From positions 1 through 14,927 of the forward strand of contig CAZYBE010000055.1 in assembly GCA_964645765.1 (NCBI GenBank): DNA of 14,927 nt, in the 5' to 3' direction. Shown here in pieces: positions 1-7,152 of the stretch. Position numbers and translations under genes: made by a program. This DNA is from CAZGMN01 sp964645765 (lineage in GTDB: Bacteria > Acidobacteriota > Aminicenantia > Aminicenantales > Aminicenantaceae). A model generated the notes under the pieces. That model searched no databases and had not been told where the DNA came from. It saw only the letters and a list, made by a program, of their open reading frames with translations. Positions within the stretch are counted from its first letter, which is position 1, and every line of letters begins with the position of its first letter.

Positions 1-867
1 GGGCCGATGCCGCAGACGCGGGAGCACATTTTATTGGCGCGGCAGGTGAACGTGCCGGCGATAGTGGTATTTATGAACAAGGTGGATTTAGTGGATGATC
101 CTGAGATACTGGATTTAGTGGAGTTAGAGGTGAGGGAGTTGCTGACGAAGTATGAGTTTCCTGGGGACAAGACACCGGTTATACGGGGGAGTGCGTTGAA
201 GTCGATGGAGTCGGATGGGGATCCAGGGAATGAGTGGAACAAGAAGGTATTGGAGTTGATGGATGCGGTGGACAGTCACATACCGCAGCCGGTGAGGTTA
301 GTGGACCAGGCGTTTTTGATGCCGATCGAGGACATTTTTTCTATTTCTGGGCGAGGGACGGTGGTGACAGGGCGAGTGGAGAGGGGGATGGTTGTGGTTG
401 GGGATGAGGTTGAGATTGTTGGGTTAGGAGAGACGCGGAAGCGAGTGGTGACGGGAGTGGAGATGTTTCGGAAGATATTGGATGAGGGGCAGGCTGGGGA
501 CAACATTGGGGTGTTGTTGCGGGGGACGGACAAGGAGGAGGTGGAGCGGGGGATGGTGTTGGCGAAGCCTGGGTCGATAAAGCCGCATCGGAAGTTTCGG
601 GCTGAGATTTATGCGTTGAAGAAGGAGGAGGGTGGAAGGCACACGCCGTTTTTCACTGGGTATCGGCCGCAGTTTTATTTTCGGACGACGGACGTGACGG
701 GGTCGGTGAAGTTAGCGTCTGGGGTGGAGATGGTGATGCCTGGAGACAATGTGAATTTGGAGATTGAGTTGATAATGGACATAGCGATGGAGAAGGGTTT
801 GCGGTTTGCGATTCGAGAGGGAGGTCGGACGGTTGGAGCCGGGTCAGTCACGGAAATAGCGGAGTGA
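1..867 (+). CDS. tuf: Elongation factor Tu, 5'-truncated by the window edge
   Basis: EF-Tu is the GTPase that delivers aminoacyl-tRNA to the ribosomal A site. The frame is open from base 1 (GGG CCG ATG, reading GPMPQTREHILL), so the ATG at base 7 is internal. The 288 visible residues correspond to roughly the last three quarters of a protein of about 395-400. Visible are the end of the G domain, with NKVD (visible residues 26-29) and the SAL guanine-binding motif (64-66), then domain II beginning near RGTVVTGRVERG, then domain III with HTPFFTGYRPQFYFR and the terminal GGRTVGAGSV. The P-loop and switch regions lie upstream of the window. It sits directly before rpsJ, the usual end of the str operon. 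Codon use differs sharply from every downstream gene: GTG, GCG, GGG, CGG, TTG and TTA dominate, and C-ending codons are rare. Confidence 0.98.
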   Translation, partial: GPMPQTREHILLARQVNVPAIVVFMNKVDLVDDPEILDLVELEVRELLTKYEFPGDKTPVIRGSALKSMESDGDPGNEWNKKVLELMDAVDSHIPQPVRLVDQAFLMPIEDIFSISGRGTVVTGRVERGMVVVGDEVEIVGLGETRKRVVTGVEMFRKILDEGQAGDNIGVLLRGTDKEEVERGMVLAKPGSIKPHRKFRAEIYALKKEEGGRHTPFFTGYRPQFYFRTTDVTGSVKLASGVEMVMPGDNVNLEIELIMDIAMEKGLRFAIREGGRTVGAGSVTEIAE

Positions 868-921
868 AAAGAAAAATATAAAACAGGATAAAAAAGTTGA
901 GGAGAACAGAGGAAGAAAAAA
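868..921 (+). other. tuf-rpsJ intergenic spacer with rpsJ ribosome binding site
   Basis: This 54-nt A-rich spacer contains a GGAAG Shine-Dalgarno-like sequence at 911-915, six bases before the rpsJ ATG. I see no convincing hairpin, terminator or sigma-70 promoter in it. There is therefore no long structured leader of the kind used by L4 to control the S10 operon in E. coli. The simplest reading is that rpsJ is transcribed by read-through from the str operon. Confidence 0.6.
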
Positions 922-1242
922 ATGGAAAAAATTAGGATAAGACTTAAATCCTTTGACCATCGGTTATTGGACCAGTCGGTGAGGGATATCGTCGTCAAGG
1001 CCAAGAGGACAGGAGCAAAGATTGCTGGTCCGACGCCCTTGCCGACTCGAATCCACAGGTTTTGTGTCCTCCGTTCTCCTCATGTGGATAAGCGCTCAAG
1101 AGAGCACTTTGAGATGAGAATCCACAAGCGCCTCATCGATATCAGCGAATACAACAACGAGACGATCGAGGAGCTTCAGAAACTCGACCTCCCTGCAGGG
1201 ATTGATGTCGAAATCCAGGCTTTTGGAACTGGAGGAGAGTAG
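922..1242 (+). CDS. rpsJ: 30S ribosomal protein S10
   Basis: S10 is a head protein of the small subunit. In other bacteria it also takes part in transcription antitermination with NusB/NusG. The 106-residue product is close to the usual 102-105. It carries the family pattern IRIRLKSFDHRLLDQSV near the N-terminus, then GAKIAGPTPLPT (about 32-43), FCVLRSPHVDKRSREHFE (48-65) and HKRLIDI (69-75). The ATG at 922 is preceded by GGAAG at 911-915. Its stop lies two bases before the rplC start, and the AGGAGAG at its 3' end probably serves as the rplC ribosome binding site. It begins the S10 block. From here the codon usage changes from the G-ending style of tuf to a mixed style with GTC, CTC, ATC and AGA/AGG. 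Confidence 0.98.
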   Translation: MEKIRIRLKSFDHRLLDQSVRDIVVKAKRTGAKIAGPTPLPTRIHRFCVLRSPHVDKRSREHFEMRIHKRLIDISEYNNETIEELQKLDLPAGIDVEIQAFGTGGE

Positions 1243-1244
1243 AG

Positions 1245-1886
1245 ATGATCGAGGGCTTAATCGGAAAAAAGGTCGGAATGACCCAGCTCATTGGTGAAGA
1301 AGGAAACGTAGCGGCTGCGACTGTGATCAAGGCCGGTCCGTGCACCGTCATCCAGAAAAAAACAAAAGAAAAAGATGGGTATTCAACCCTCCAGTTGGGT
1401 CTGGTCGAAGAAAAGCCGAAGAAAAGACCGATAAAGCCCTTAGCCGGACACTTTGTCAAGTCTTCGATTCCTCCGACGAGAATTCTTCGAGAGTTTCGTT
1501 TCGAGGAGAAGTCAGAGGTCAAGGAAGGAGACCAATTCTTTGTCGATATTTTCAAGGTCGGCGAGAAGGTTGATGTCGTCGGTACAAGCAAAGGGAGAGG
1601 CTTTGCCGGAGTCTTCAAGCGCTGGGGCTTTAAAGGTGGCAAGGCCAGTCATGGCTCTATGTTCCATAGGAGGCCGGGCTCGGTAGGAGCCTCTTCTTGG
1701 CCTTCGCGGGTGATAAAGGGAAGAAAACTCCCGGGACATATGGGCACGGAGAGGGTGACAGCGAGAAACCTGACTGTCATTCAGGCTGATAAAGAAAATA
1801 ATCTCCTCGTAGTTAAGGGAGCTTGCCCTGGAGCCAATGGCGGCTATCTTTTGATAAAAAAGGCCAATTTCGAGCCCAAGAGTTAA
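1245..1886 (+). CDS. rplC: 50S ribosomal protein L3
   Basis: L3 is an early-assembling large-subunit protein whose central extension reaches the peptidyl transferase centre. The product is 213 residues, close to the usual 205-215. It starts with GLIGKKVGMTQL and has the conserved central stretch GRGFAGVFKRWGFKG (about 118-132), SHGSMFHRRPGSVG and KGRKLPGHMG, then RVTARNLTVI. The loop read as GQNQTPGKV in E. coli, which holds the Gln methylated by PrmB, reads GASSWPSRV here. That methylation target is therefore absent, as in many bacteria. The start at 1245 follows the rpsJ stop by two bases. Confidence 0.98.
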   Translation: MIEGLIGKKVGMTQLIGEEGNVAAATVIKAGPCTVIQKKTKEKDGYSTLQLGLVEEKPKKRPIKPLAGHFVKSSIPPTRILREFRFEEKSEVKEGDQFFVDIFKVGEKVDVVGTSKGRGFAGVFKRWGFKGGKASHGSMFHRRPGSVGASSWPSRVIKGRKLPGHMGTERVTARNLTVIQADKENNLLVVKGACPGANGGYLLIKKANFEPKS

Positions 1887-1902
1887 GAGAGCTGAGTGAA
1901 AA

Positions 1903-2523
1903 ATGCTTAAAGTGCATGTTTTGGATAAGAAAGGAAAAAGGATTAGTGAAATTAGTGTTCCCAAGGAGATTTTTGGCTATCCCTATAAAGAGCATCTCCT
2001 CTATGAAGCTGTGGTCAACTTTCGGGCCAATCAAAGACAAGGGACAGCTTCGACCAAGACAAGGGGCGAGGTGAGCGGGAGTGGCCGGAAACTATGGAAA
2101 CAGAAGGGAACAGGGAGGGCAAGGGTCGGAAGCATCCGCTCTCCGCTGTGGAAGAAGGGTGGAACAGTCTTCGGCCCGAAGCCAAGAGATTATTCTTACA
2201 GCTTGCCGAAGAATGTCAAGAGAAATGCCTTAAAATCAGCCTTATCCAGGAAATTGGCTGATAAGCAGATGCTTGTCCTCGAGGCTGTAGACATTAAAGA
2301 GCCCAAGACAAAGGAAGGAGTGAAGTTTCTGGAGGCTTTGAAACTGGATTCAGCTTTGATTGTCGACCATCATCAGAATAGAAATTTATTCCTTTCTTTG
2401 CAGAATGTCCCAAGAGTGAAGGCCGTGGATCATAATCAAGTCAATATTTATGATGTTCTAAATTATAAATGGCTGGTTTTCAGTCAAAAAGCGTTTGAAT
2501 CTTTTATGGAGAGATTGAAGTGA
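1903..2523 (+). CDS. rplD: 50S ribosomal protein L4
   Basis: L4 binds domain I of 23S rRNA, and its long loop lines the peptide exit tunnel. In E. coli it also represses the S10 operon, but no matching leader is visible here. The product is 206 residues, the usual size. The conserved tunnel loop is clear: RQGTASTKTRGEVSGSGRK followed by WKQKGTGRARVGSIRSPLW and GGTVFGPKPRDYSY (about residues 45-100). The C-terminal globular part contains LSRKLADKQMLVLE and ends with the helix QKAFESFMERLK. The ATG at 1903 has only a weak GAG-type ribosome binding site after the rplC stop. The stop codon overlaps the rplW GTG start (GTGA). Confidence 0.98.
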   Translation: MLKVHVLDKKGKRISEISVPKEIFGYPYKEHLLYEAVVNFRANQRQGTASTKTRGEVSGSGRKLWKQKGTGRARVGSIRSPLWKKGGTVFGPKPRDYSYSLPKNVKRNALKSALSRKLADKQMLVLEAVDIKEPKTKEGVKFLEALKLDSALIVDHHQNRNLFLSLQNVPRVKAVDHNQVNIYDVLNYKWLVFSQKAFESFMERLK

Positions 2524-2816
2524 AGCCAGACCCTTATCAGGTCATTTTCAGGCCGGTCATTACCGAAAAGAGCACCCGGCTCAAGGAGAAAAACAGGGAG
2601 GTCTGTTTCGAAGTTGACCCGAGAGCAAACAAAACAGAGATAAAAAAAGCCGTTGAGCAGCTCTTTAAGGTTAAAGTGGAAAGAGTCTGGGTCCAGAACA
2701 AAAAGGGCAAGAAGCGCAGGCTTGGCCGCAGCGAAGGCAGGAGAAAAGACTGGAAGAAAGCCTTTGTCAAGCTTAAAGAAGGCGAAAAAATGATTGAATA
2801 TTTCGAGGCTGTTTAA
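2520..2816 (+). CDS. rplW: 50S ribosomal protein L23
   Basis: L23 sits at the tunnel exit and docks trigger factor, SRP and SecYEG. The product is 98 residues, as expected for the family. It has the N-terminal PYQVIFRPVITEKSTRL signature, FEVDPRANKTEIKKAVEQLF (about 30-49) and VERVWVQNKKGKKRRLGR. The start is GTG at 2520, overlapping the rplD stop in a GTGA junction. No other in-frame start would preserve the conserved N-terminus. The AGAGATTGAAG just upstream gives a modest ribosome binding site. The rplB ATG follows the stop by two bases. Confidence 0.97.
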   Translation: MKPDPYQVIFRPVITEKSTRLKEKNREVCFEVDPRANKTEIKKAVEQLFKVKVERVWVQNKKGKKRRLGRSEGRRKDWKKAFVKLKEGEKMIEYFEAV

Positions 2817-2818
2817 AA

Positions 2819-3646
2819 ATGGCAATAAAAACTTATAAGCCAGTCACATCGGGCCTGCGGCAGAGAACCGGGCTCACTTTTGAGGAGTTGACAACGCAGC
2901 ATCCTTTCAAGCCACTCCTGCGCTCCTTCTCCAAGACAGCAGGCAGAAACAACAGAGGACATATCTCTGTTCGTCATCATGGAGGAGGGCACAAGAGGCT
3001 CTACCGCATCATCGATTTCAAGCGCGACAAGATTGATATTCCGGGCGTCGTGGAGACCATCGAGTATGACCCTAACCGCTCGGCTTTCATCTCTCTCATC
3101 AGGTACAAGGATGGTGAGAGGCGATATATTCCCGCTCCTCTTGAGCTAAAGACCGGCCAAACCATTCTTTCCTCTGAGAAGCAGATTGATATCCTCCCGG
3201 GGAACGCCATGCCGCTGAGGTTTGTACCGCTGGGGACGGTTATCCATAATATCGAAATGAGAAAAGATAAGGGAGCGCAGATTGCGAGGTCAGCAGGGGC
3301 AGGTGCTCAAATTTTAGCCAAAGAAGGGGATTATGCCCAGATTCGCCTCCCCTCCTCAGAGATCAGGATGATTCATCTGGATTGTCGGGCGACAATCGGA
3401 CAGATTGGCAATCTGGACCACCAGAATATTTCTATCGGAAAAGCTGGTCGAACTCGCTGGCTGGGGATCAGGCCCACTGTTCGAGGAACGGCCATGAACC
3501 CCGTTGACCATCCACACGGCGGTGGAGAAGGGAAAACAAAGGGCGGACGGCATCCTGTCAGCCCGACTGGAGTGCCGACAAAGGGATACAAAACAAGGAA
3601 GAACAAGAGAACAAAACGCTTTATTATCAGAAGAAGGAGCAAATAA
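2819..3646 (+). CDS. rplB: 50S ribosomal protein L2
   Basis: L2 is needed for subunit joining and for peptidyl transferase centre assembly. The product is 275 residues, the standard length. It starts with MAIKTYKPVTSGLRQRT and includes GRNNRGHISVRHHGGGHKR (42-60), an OB-fold region, then the SH3-like domain with RWLGIRPTVRGTAMNPVDH. The functionally important His of the NPVDHPHGGGEG motif is present at residue 231, equivalent to His229 of E. coli. The basic tail reads KNKRTKRFIIRRRSK. The AAGGAGC at its 3' end provides the rpsS ribosome binding site. Confidence 0.98.
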   Translation: MAIKTYKPVTSGLRQRTGLTFEELTTQHPFKPLLRSFSKTAGRNNRGHISVRHHGGGHKRLYRIIDFKRDKIDIPGVVETIEYDPNRSAFISLIRYKDGERRYIPAPLELKTGQTILSSEKQIDILPGNAMPLRFVPLGTVIHNIEMRKDKGAQIARSAGAGAQILAKEGDYAQIRLPSSEIRMIHLDCRATIGQIGNLDHQNISIGKAGRTRWLGIRPTVRGTAMNPVDHPHGGGEGKTKGGRHPVSPTGVPTKGYKTRKNKRTKRFIIRRRSK

Positions 3647-3648
3647 CC

Positions 3649-3939
3649 ATGGGCAGGTCTTTGAGAAAAGGTCCCTTCATCGACCTGAAACTTCTCAGCA
3701 AGATCCGCGCTTTGATGGCGCAAGGAGAAGAAAGAAAGGTCATTAAAACCTGGTCTCGCCGTTCGACAATTATTCCTGATATGATCGGCATGACCATTGC
3801 TGTTCATAACGGAAGGAAGTTCATTCCTGTTTTCGTCAATGAAAACATGGTTGGGCATAAATTAGGGGAATTTTCCCCGACAAGAACTTTTAAAGGCCAT
3901 ACGACAAAAACGGCAAGAACGATAAGGATGAAAAAATAA
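3649..3939 (+). CDS. rpsS: 30S ribosomal protein S19
   Basis: S19 lies in the head of the 30S subunit, pairs with S13 and contacts the A-site tRNA and bridge B1a. At 96 residues it is typical. The signature MGRSLRKGPFID at the N-terminus, TWSRRSTIIPDMIG (about 34-47) and HKLGEFSPTRTF with the GHTTKTAR tail identify it. The ATG at 3649 is two bases after the rplB stop, with an AAGGAG element at 3634-3639. The stop is directly followed by the rplV GTG start with one base between. Confidence 0.97.
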   Translation: MGRSLRKGPFIDLKLLSKIRALMAQGEERKVIKTWSRRSTIIPDMIGMTIAVHNGRKFIPVFVNENMVGHKLGEFSPTRTFKGHTTKTARTIRMKK

Positions 3940-3940
3940 A

Positions 3941-4303
3941 GTGGACGAACAAGCTGTGTCATTCCGAGCCGTCGGCAAATACATGAAGATTGCGCCCCAG
4001 AAGTGCCGGCTGGTGGCAGATTTGATCAGGGAAAGGTACGTGGGAGAGGCTCTGACAATTCTTCACTTTTCCAGGAAGAAGAAAGCCAGTGCCATCATCG
4101 AAAAAGTCCTCCGCTCGGCGATTTCGAATGCCCAGCAAAAAGTTCCTGATATCGATGTCGACACCCTTTATGTCTCAAAGGTCTTCGTCGACCAGGGCCC
4201 TCAAATGAAAAGGTTCAGGCCTGCACCTATGGGAAGGGCTTATCGTATTTTGAAAAGGATGAGTCATGTTCATGTCTTTTTAGAAGAAAGAAAAGGGAGA
4301 TAA
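3941..4303 (+). CDS. rplV: 50S ribosomal protein L22
   Basis: L22 spans all 23S rRNA domains, and its beta-hairpin reaches the tunnel constriction where macrolides bind. The product is 120 residues, slightly above the usual 110-118 because of a short N-terminal leader. The conserved KYMKIAPQKCRLVADLIR (about 13-30), ISNAQQK and YVSKVFVDQGPQMKRFRPAP match the family. The hairpin residues RFRPAPMGRAYRI (about 91-103) are intact. The start is GTG at 3941, with AAGGATG at 3924-3930 as ribosome binding site inside the end of rpsS. Confidence 0.97.
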   Translation: MDEQAVSFRAVGKYMKIAPQKCRLVADLIRERYVGEALTILHFSRKKKASAIIEKVLRSAISNAQQKVPDIDVDTLYVSKVFVDQGPQMKRFRPAPMGRAYRILKRMSHVHVFLEERKGR

Positions 4304-4305
4304 AA

Positions 4306-4974
4306 GTGGGACAGAAAACACATCCTCATGGCTTCAGATTGGGCTTCAACAAACAGTGGAGCTCACGCTGGTTTTCAAAAGGGACAGAATACCCTCGCAT
4401 GGTTCATGAAGATTTGAAGATGAAGAAGATGATCAAGGAGAGATATTATCACGCCGGAATAGCCGAAATCGACGTCGAGCGAGTCGGGCCAAAGGTGAGA
4501 ATCATCATCCACACCGCCCGCCCGGGTATTGTCATCGGACGCGGTGGAAAAGAGATCGAAAATCTCAAATCTCTTCTCCAGGAAATTGTTAAGAAAGAAG
4601 TTTATATTGATATCCGTGAAGTGGATAAACCCGAGCTCAATGCTCTTCTGGTTGCGGAAGGCATCGCGGTGCAGCTGGAAAAAAGAATCGCTTACCGCAG
4701 AGCGATGAGGAGAGCCGTGGAGATAGCTATGAAGATGGGAGCCAAAGGGATTAAGGTCATGTGTTCAGGACGGCTGGGTGGAGTGGAGATAGCCCGCTCT
4801 GAATGGTATTTGAAAGGCCGGTTGCCTCTTCAGACCTTGAGAGCGGACATCGACTATGGTTTTACCGAGGCTTTCACGACCTATGGTCAAATTGGAATAA
4901 AGGCCTGGATTTACAGGACTGATATCGATAAGCAGAAAGTCACCTCTCAAACAGTTGAGGTCGAGGAGATTTAG
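4306..4974 (+). CDS. rpsC: 30S ribosomal protein S3
   Basis: S3 forms part of the mRNA entry channel. The product is 222 residues, within the 210-235 family range. It begins MGQKTHPHGFRLGF. A type II KH domain has the loop GIVIGRGGKEIENL (about 74-87). The C-terminal domain carries GRLGGVEIARSEWYLKGRLP and ADIDYGFTEAFTTYG, both diagnostic. The start is GTG at 4306, two bases after the rplV stop, with GGGAG at 4295-4299 as ribosome binding site. The GTG choice is supported because the conserved GQKTHP motif follows it immediately. Confidence 0.98.
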   Translation: MGQKTHPHGFRLGFNKQWSSRWFSKGTEYPRMVHEDLKMKKMIKERYYHAGIAEIDVERVGPKVRIIIHTARPGIVIGRGGKEIENLKSLLQEIVKKEVYIDIREVDKPELNALLVAEGIAVQLEKRIAYRRAMRRAVEIAMKMGAKGIKVMCSGRLGGVEIARSEWYLKGRLPLQTLRADIDYGFTEAFTTYGQIGIKAWIYRTDIDKQKVTSQTVEVEEI

Positions 4975-4976
4975 CC

Positions 4977-5399
4977 ATGTTGATGCCCAAGAAAGTCAAA
5001 TACCGGAAACAGCAGAGAGGAAGGATGAAGGGAAAACCCTCTCGGGGCGTTGAACTCGCTTTCGGAGAATATGGTCTTCAGGCCTTGGAACCCTGCTGGC
5101 TGAGTGCCCGTCAGATCGAAGCCGGCAGGATCGCCATAACTCGCAATGTTAAGAGGAGAGGAAAGCTTTGGATCAGAACTTTTCCCTGGAAACCGGTTAC
5201 CAAAAAGCCGGCAGAGACGAGGATGGGGAAAGGCAAAGGAGACCCAGAGTCTTGGGTGGATGTGGTCAAGCCAGGGAAAATTCTATTCGAGCTGGAGGGC
5301 GTTACTGAAGAGACAGCGAAAGAGGCCTTGAGGCTGGCTTCTCACAAGCTTCCCATAAGAACAAGGTTTGTCTCAAGAGGAGGCAGGGAATTGAGATGA
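4977..5399 (+). CDS. rplP: 50S ribosomal protein L16
   Basis: L16 stabilises the A-site finger and the tRNA acceptor arm near the peptidyl transferase centre. The product is 140 residues, close to the usual 136-144. It starts MLMPKKVKYRKQQRGRMKG, as in most bacteria, so the first of the two nearby ATGs is used. The GAGGAG at 4963-4968 is the likely ribosome binding site. The core ETRMGKGKGDPESWV (about 80-94) contains the Arg (residue 82) matching the hydroxylated Arg81 of E. coli L16. The stop codon overlaps the rpmC ATG in an ATGA junction. Confidence 0.98.
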   Translation: MLMPKKVKYRKQQRGRMKGKPSRGVELAFGEYGLQALEPCWLSARQIEAGRIAITRNVKRRGKLWIRTFPWKPVTKKPAETRMGKGKGDPESWVDVVKPGKILFELEGVTEETAKEALRLASHKLPIRTRFVSRGGRELR

Positions 5400-5593
5400 A
5401 GGCAAGAGAATTGAGAGAGCTTTCGGAAGAGGAAATGGCAAGGAAAGCAGAGGAGTTGAAGGACCAGCTTTTCAAGTTGAAATTCCAGCACGCCACAGGG
5501 CAGCTCGAAAACGCCATGAAACTCAAACTGATCAAAAAAGATATTGCCAGAATAAAAACTCTATTGAAAGAGAATAAAGAAGGGAAGAAGTAG
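5396..5593 (+). CDS. rpmC: 50S ribosomal protein L29
   Basis: L29 is a two-helix protein next to L23 at the tunnel exit. The 65-residue product is typical. It contains MKARELRELSEEEM, then LKDQLFKLKFQHATGQLEN (about 21-39), then a second helix IKKDIARIKTLLKEN. The ATG overlaps the rplP stop (ATGA), and the AAGAGGAGG upstream at 5376-5384 provides a strong ribosome binding site. Three bases separate its stop from rpsQ. Confidence 0.96.
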   Translation: MKARELRELSEEEMARKAEELKDQLFKLKFQHATGQLENAMKLKLIKKDIARIKTLLKENKEGKK

Positions 5594-5596
5594 AAA

Positions 5597-5890
5597 ATGC
5601 AAAACTTATCTAAGAAAAGCACAAAAGTTGGAGTTGTCATCAATAATAAAGCGCGCAAGACAGTCACCGTATCCGTAGAACGATCCGTCAGACACCCGTT
5701 GTATAAGAAAGTCATTAAGAAGAAGAAAAATTTTCTCGCTCACGATGAGTATGAAAAATGCAAGGTTGGAGATGTTGTTAAAATCATCGAGACCAGGCCT
5801 CTCAGCAAGAGAAAGAGATGGCGGGTGCTGGAGATTGTCGGCTTAGCCAAGAGTGAAGCAGAGAAGGAGATTGAGGGAAGGAAAGAATGA
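5597..5890 (+). CDS. rpsQ: 30S ribosomal protein S17
   Basis: S17 is an early 16S rRNA-binding OB-fold protein. The product is 97 residues, a little longer than the 80-90 typical of the family because of a charged C-terminal tail (KSEAEKEIEGRKE). Diagnostic segments are GVVINNKARKTVTVSVER (about 12-29), HPLYKKVIKKKKNFLAHDE and VGDVVKIIETRPLSKRKRW. The ATG at 5597 follows the rpmC stop by three bases, with GGGAAG at 5582-5587 as ribosome binding site. Its stop overlaps the rplN ATG (ATGA). Confidence 0.97.
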   Translation: MQNLSKKSTKVGVVINNKARKTVTVSVERSVRHPLYKKVIKKKKNFLAHDEYEKCKVGDVVKIIETRPLSKRKRWRVLEIVGLAKSEAEKEIEGRKE

Positions 5891-6255
5891 TTCGATCCTA
5901 CACCAGGCTCAGAGTCGCTGACAATTCAGGTGCGCGGAGGATTCTCTGCATCAACCCGGTTGGCGGAGGAGTGGGGAGAACAGTGACCATCGGAGATATC
6001 ATCTCGGCCACGGTCAAGGAGGCTGAGCCCGAGAGCAAGATCGAGAAGGGAAAAGTCGTGCGGGCCGTTGTTGTCAGGACAAAGAAGGAGATCCGGCGCA
6101 AAGACGGCTCATACATCCGTTTTGATGATAACGCAGCCGTGCTCATCGACCGTACCGGAGAGCCAATCGGGACCCGAGTCTTTGGGCCTGTGGCCAGAGA
6201 ATTGAGGGAGAAGAAATTCATGAAGATCGTATCGCTCGCTCCGGAGGCCCTTTAA
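5887..6255 (+). CDS. rplN: 50S ribosomal protein L14
   Basis: L14 forms intersubunit bridges with 16S rRNA and is the docking site of the silencing factor RsfS. The 122-residue length is exactly that of most bacterial L14 proteins. It has RVADNSGARRILCI (about 9-22), IGDIISATVKEAEP, VVVRTKKEIRRKDGSYIRFDDNAAVL and the C-terminal GTRVFGPVARELREKKFMKI. The segment usually like GGSKRRYATIGD reads GGGVGRTVTIGD here, a mild local departure. The ATG overlaps the rpsQ stop, and its own stop shares one base with the rplX ATG (TAATG). Confidence 0.98.
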   Translation: MIRSYTRLRVADNSGARRILCINPVGGGVGRTVTIGDIISATVKEAEPESKIEKGKVVRAVVVRTKKEIRRKDGSYIRFDDNAAVLIDRTGEPIGTRVFGPVARELREKKFMKIVSLAPEAL

Positions 6256-6587
6256 TGAACAAGATCTTATTGAAGAAGAACGATGTCGTCATGGTCATCA
6301 AAGGCAAAGACAGGGGAAAGACTGGAAAGATATTGAAGGTCATCCCGGAAAAGAGGAAGGCTGTTGTGGAGAGGGTCAATTTTGTCAAAGAGTTTATGCG
6401 TCCTGATCGAAGCCGGAATATTCAAGGTGGAATCATGGAGAGAGAGGCTCCTATGAACATCTCCAATTTGATGATCTATTGCTCTGATTGCGGCCAGGGA
6501 GTAAGAATAAGGAAGATGAGCCAGGAAGATGGAAGCAAAATCAGAGTCTGCAGCAAGTGCGAGATGAGCCTGGAAAAACAAAAATGA
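6255..6587 (+). CDS. rplX: 50S ribosomal protein L24, zinc-ribbon type
   Basis: L24 initiates large-subunit assembly by binding the 5' end of 23S rRNA. The product is 110 residues. An N-terminal KOW/SH3 domain covers about residues 4-40 (VVMVIKGKDRGKTGKILKVI). Then come VERVNFVKEFMRP and GGIMEREAPMNISNLM. The C-terminal part keeps two Cys pairs, C76/C79 and C99/C102, the four-cysteine pattern of the zinc-binding form. The start overlaps the rplN stop by one base, and GGAGG at 6243-6247 is its ribosome binding site. Confidence 0.97.
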   Translation: MNKILLKKNDVVMVIKGKDRGKTGKILKVIPEKRKAVVERVNFVKEFMRPDRSRNIQGGIMEREAPMNISNLMIYCSDCGQGVRIRKMSQEDGSKIRVCSKCEMSLEKQK

Positions 6588-6597
6588 GGGAAAGAAG

Positions 6598-7140
6598 ATG
6601 AGCCGTCTTTTAGAAAAGTACAGAAAAGAGATTGTTCCTTTGCTCCAGCAGGAATTCTCCATAAAGAATAAGATGGCTGTTCCCCGTCTGGAGAAGATTG
6701 TGATCAACATGGGCGTGGGAGAAGCCATCCAGAATATCAAATTCCTGGACAACGCAAAAAAAGAGCTAAGCCTGCTCAGCGGTCAATGGCCCATGGTCGG
6801 CAGGGCGAAGAAATCCATTTCAGCCTTCAAGCTTCGAAAAGGCCATGCCATCGCCTGCTATGTCACTCTTCGCGGGAAAAGGATGTACGAATTTTTTGAC
6901 CGCCTGGTCAATGTCGTTCTCCCCCGTGTCCGGGATTTCAAGGGAGTTTCTCCCCGGTCCTTTGACGGCTCCGGCAATTACACCCTGGGGTTGAGGGACC
7001 AGCTTGTCTTTCCAGAGATAGACTATACAAAAGTGGAAAAGACTCAGGGGATGAACATCACCATCGTCACCACGGCCAAGAATAACAAAGAGGCCTATGC
7101 TCTTCTGCAAAAATTGGGAATGCCTTTTCGAGAGGCTTGA
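6598..7140 (+). CDS. rplE: 50S ribosomal protein L5
   Basis: L5 binds 5S rRNA in the central protuberance and contacts S13 and the P-site tRNA. The product is 180 residues, typical of the family. It has YRKEIVPLLQQEF (about 8-20), VPRLEKIVINMGVGEA (27-42), the ITGQRP-like segment LSGQWPMVGRAKKSISAFKLRKG, RDFKGVSPRSFDGSGNYTLGL, and EKTQGMNITIVTTAKN near the end. The start at 6598 is preceded by GAGGGAAAGAAG. The same 12-base TGAGGGAAAGAA block recurs before rpsN. Confidence 0.98.
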   Translation: MSRLLEKYRKEIVPLLQQEFSIKNKMAVPRLEKIVINMGVGEAIQNIKFLDNAKKELSLLSGQWPMVGRAKKSISAFKLRKGHAIACYVTLRGKRMYEFFDRLVNVVLPRVRDFKGVSPRSFDGSGNYTLGLRDQLVFPEIDYTKVEKTQGMNITIVTTAKNNKEAYALLQKLGMPFREA

Positions 7141-7152
7141 TGAGGGAAAGAA

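Noticed and set aside
7..867. tuf as a complete gene starting at ATG 7
   Set aside because: The frame is open to base 1 and reads GPMPQTREHILL, the interior of the EF-Tu G domain; the P-loop is missing because the window starts inside the gene.
3373..3858. Long minus-strand frames opposite rplB/rpsS, and similar antisense frames elsewhere
   Set aside because: They are opposite conserved r-protein genes, show no recognisable domains and lack ribosome binding sites; they are by-products of coding sequence on the + strand.
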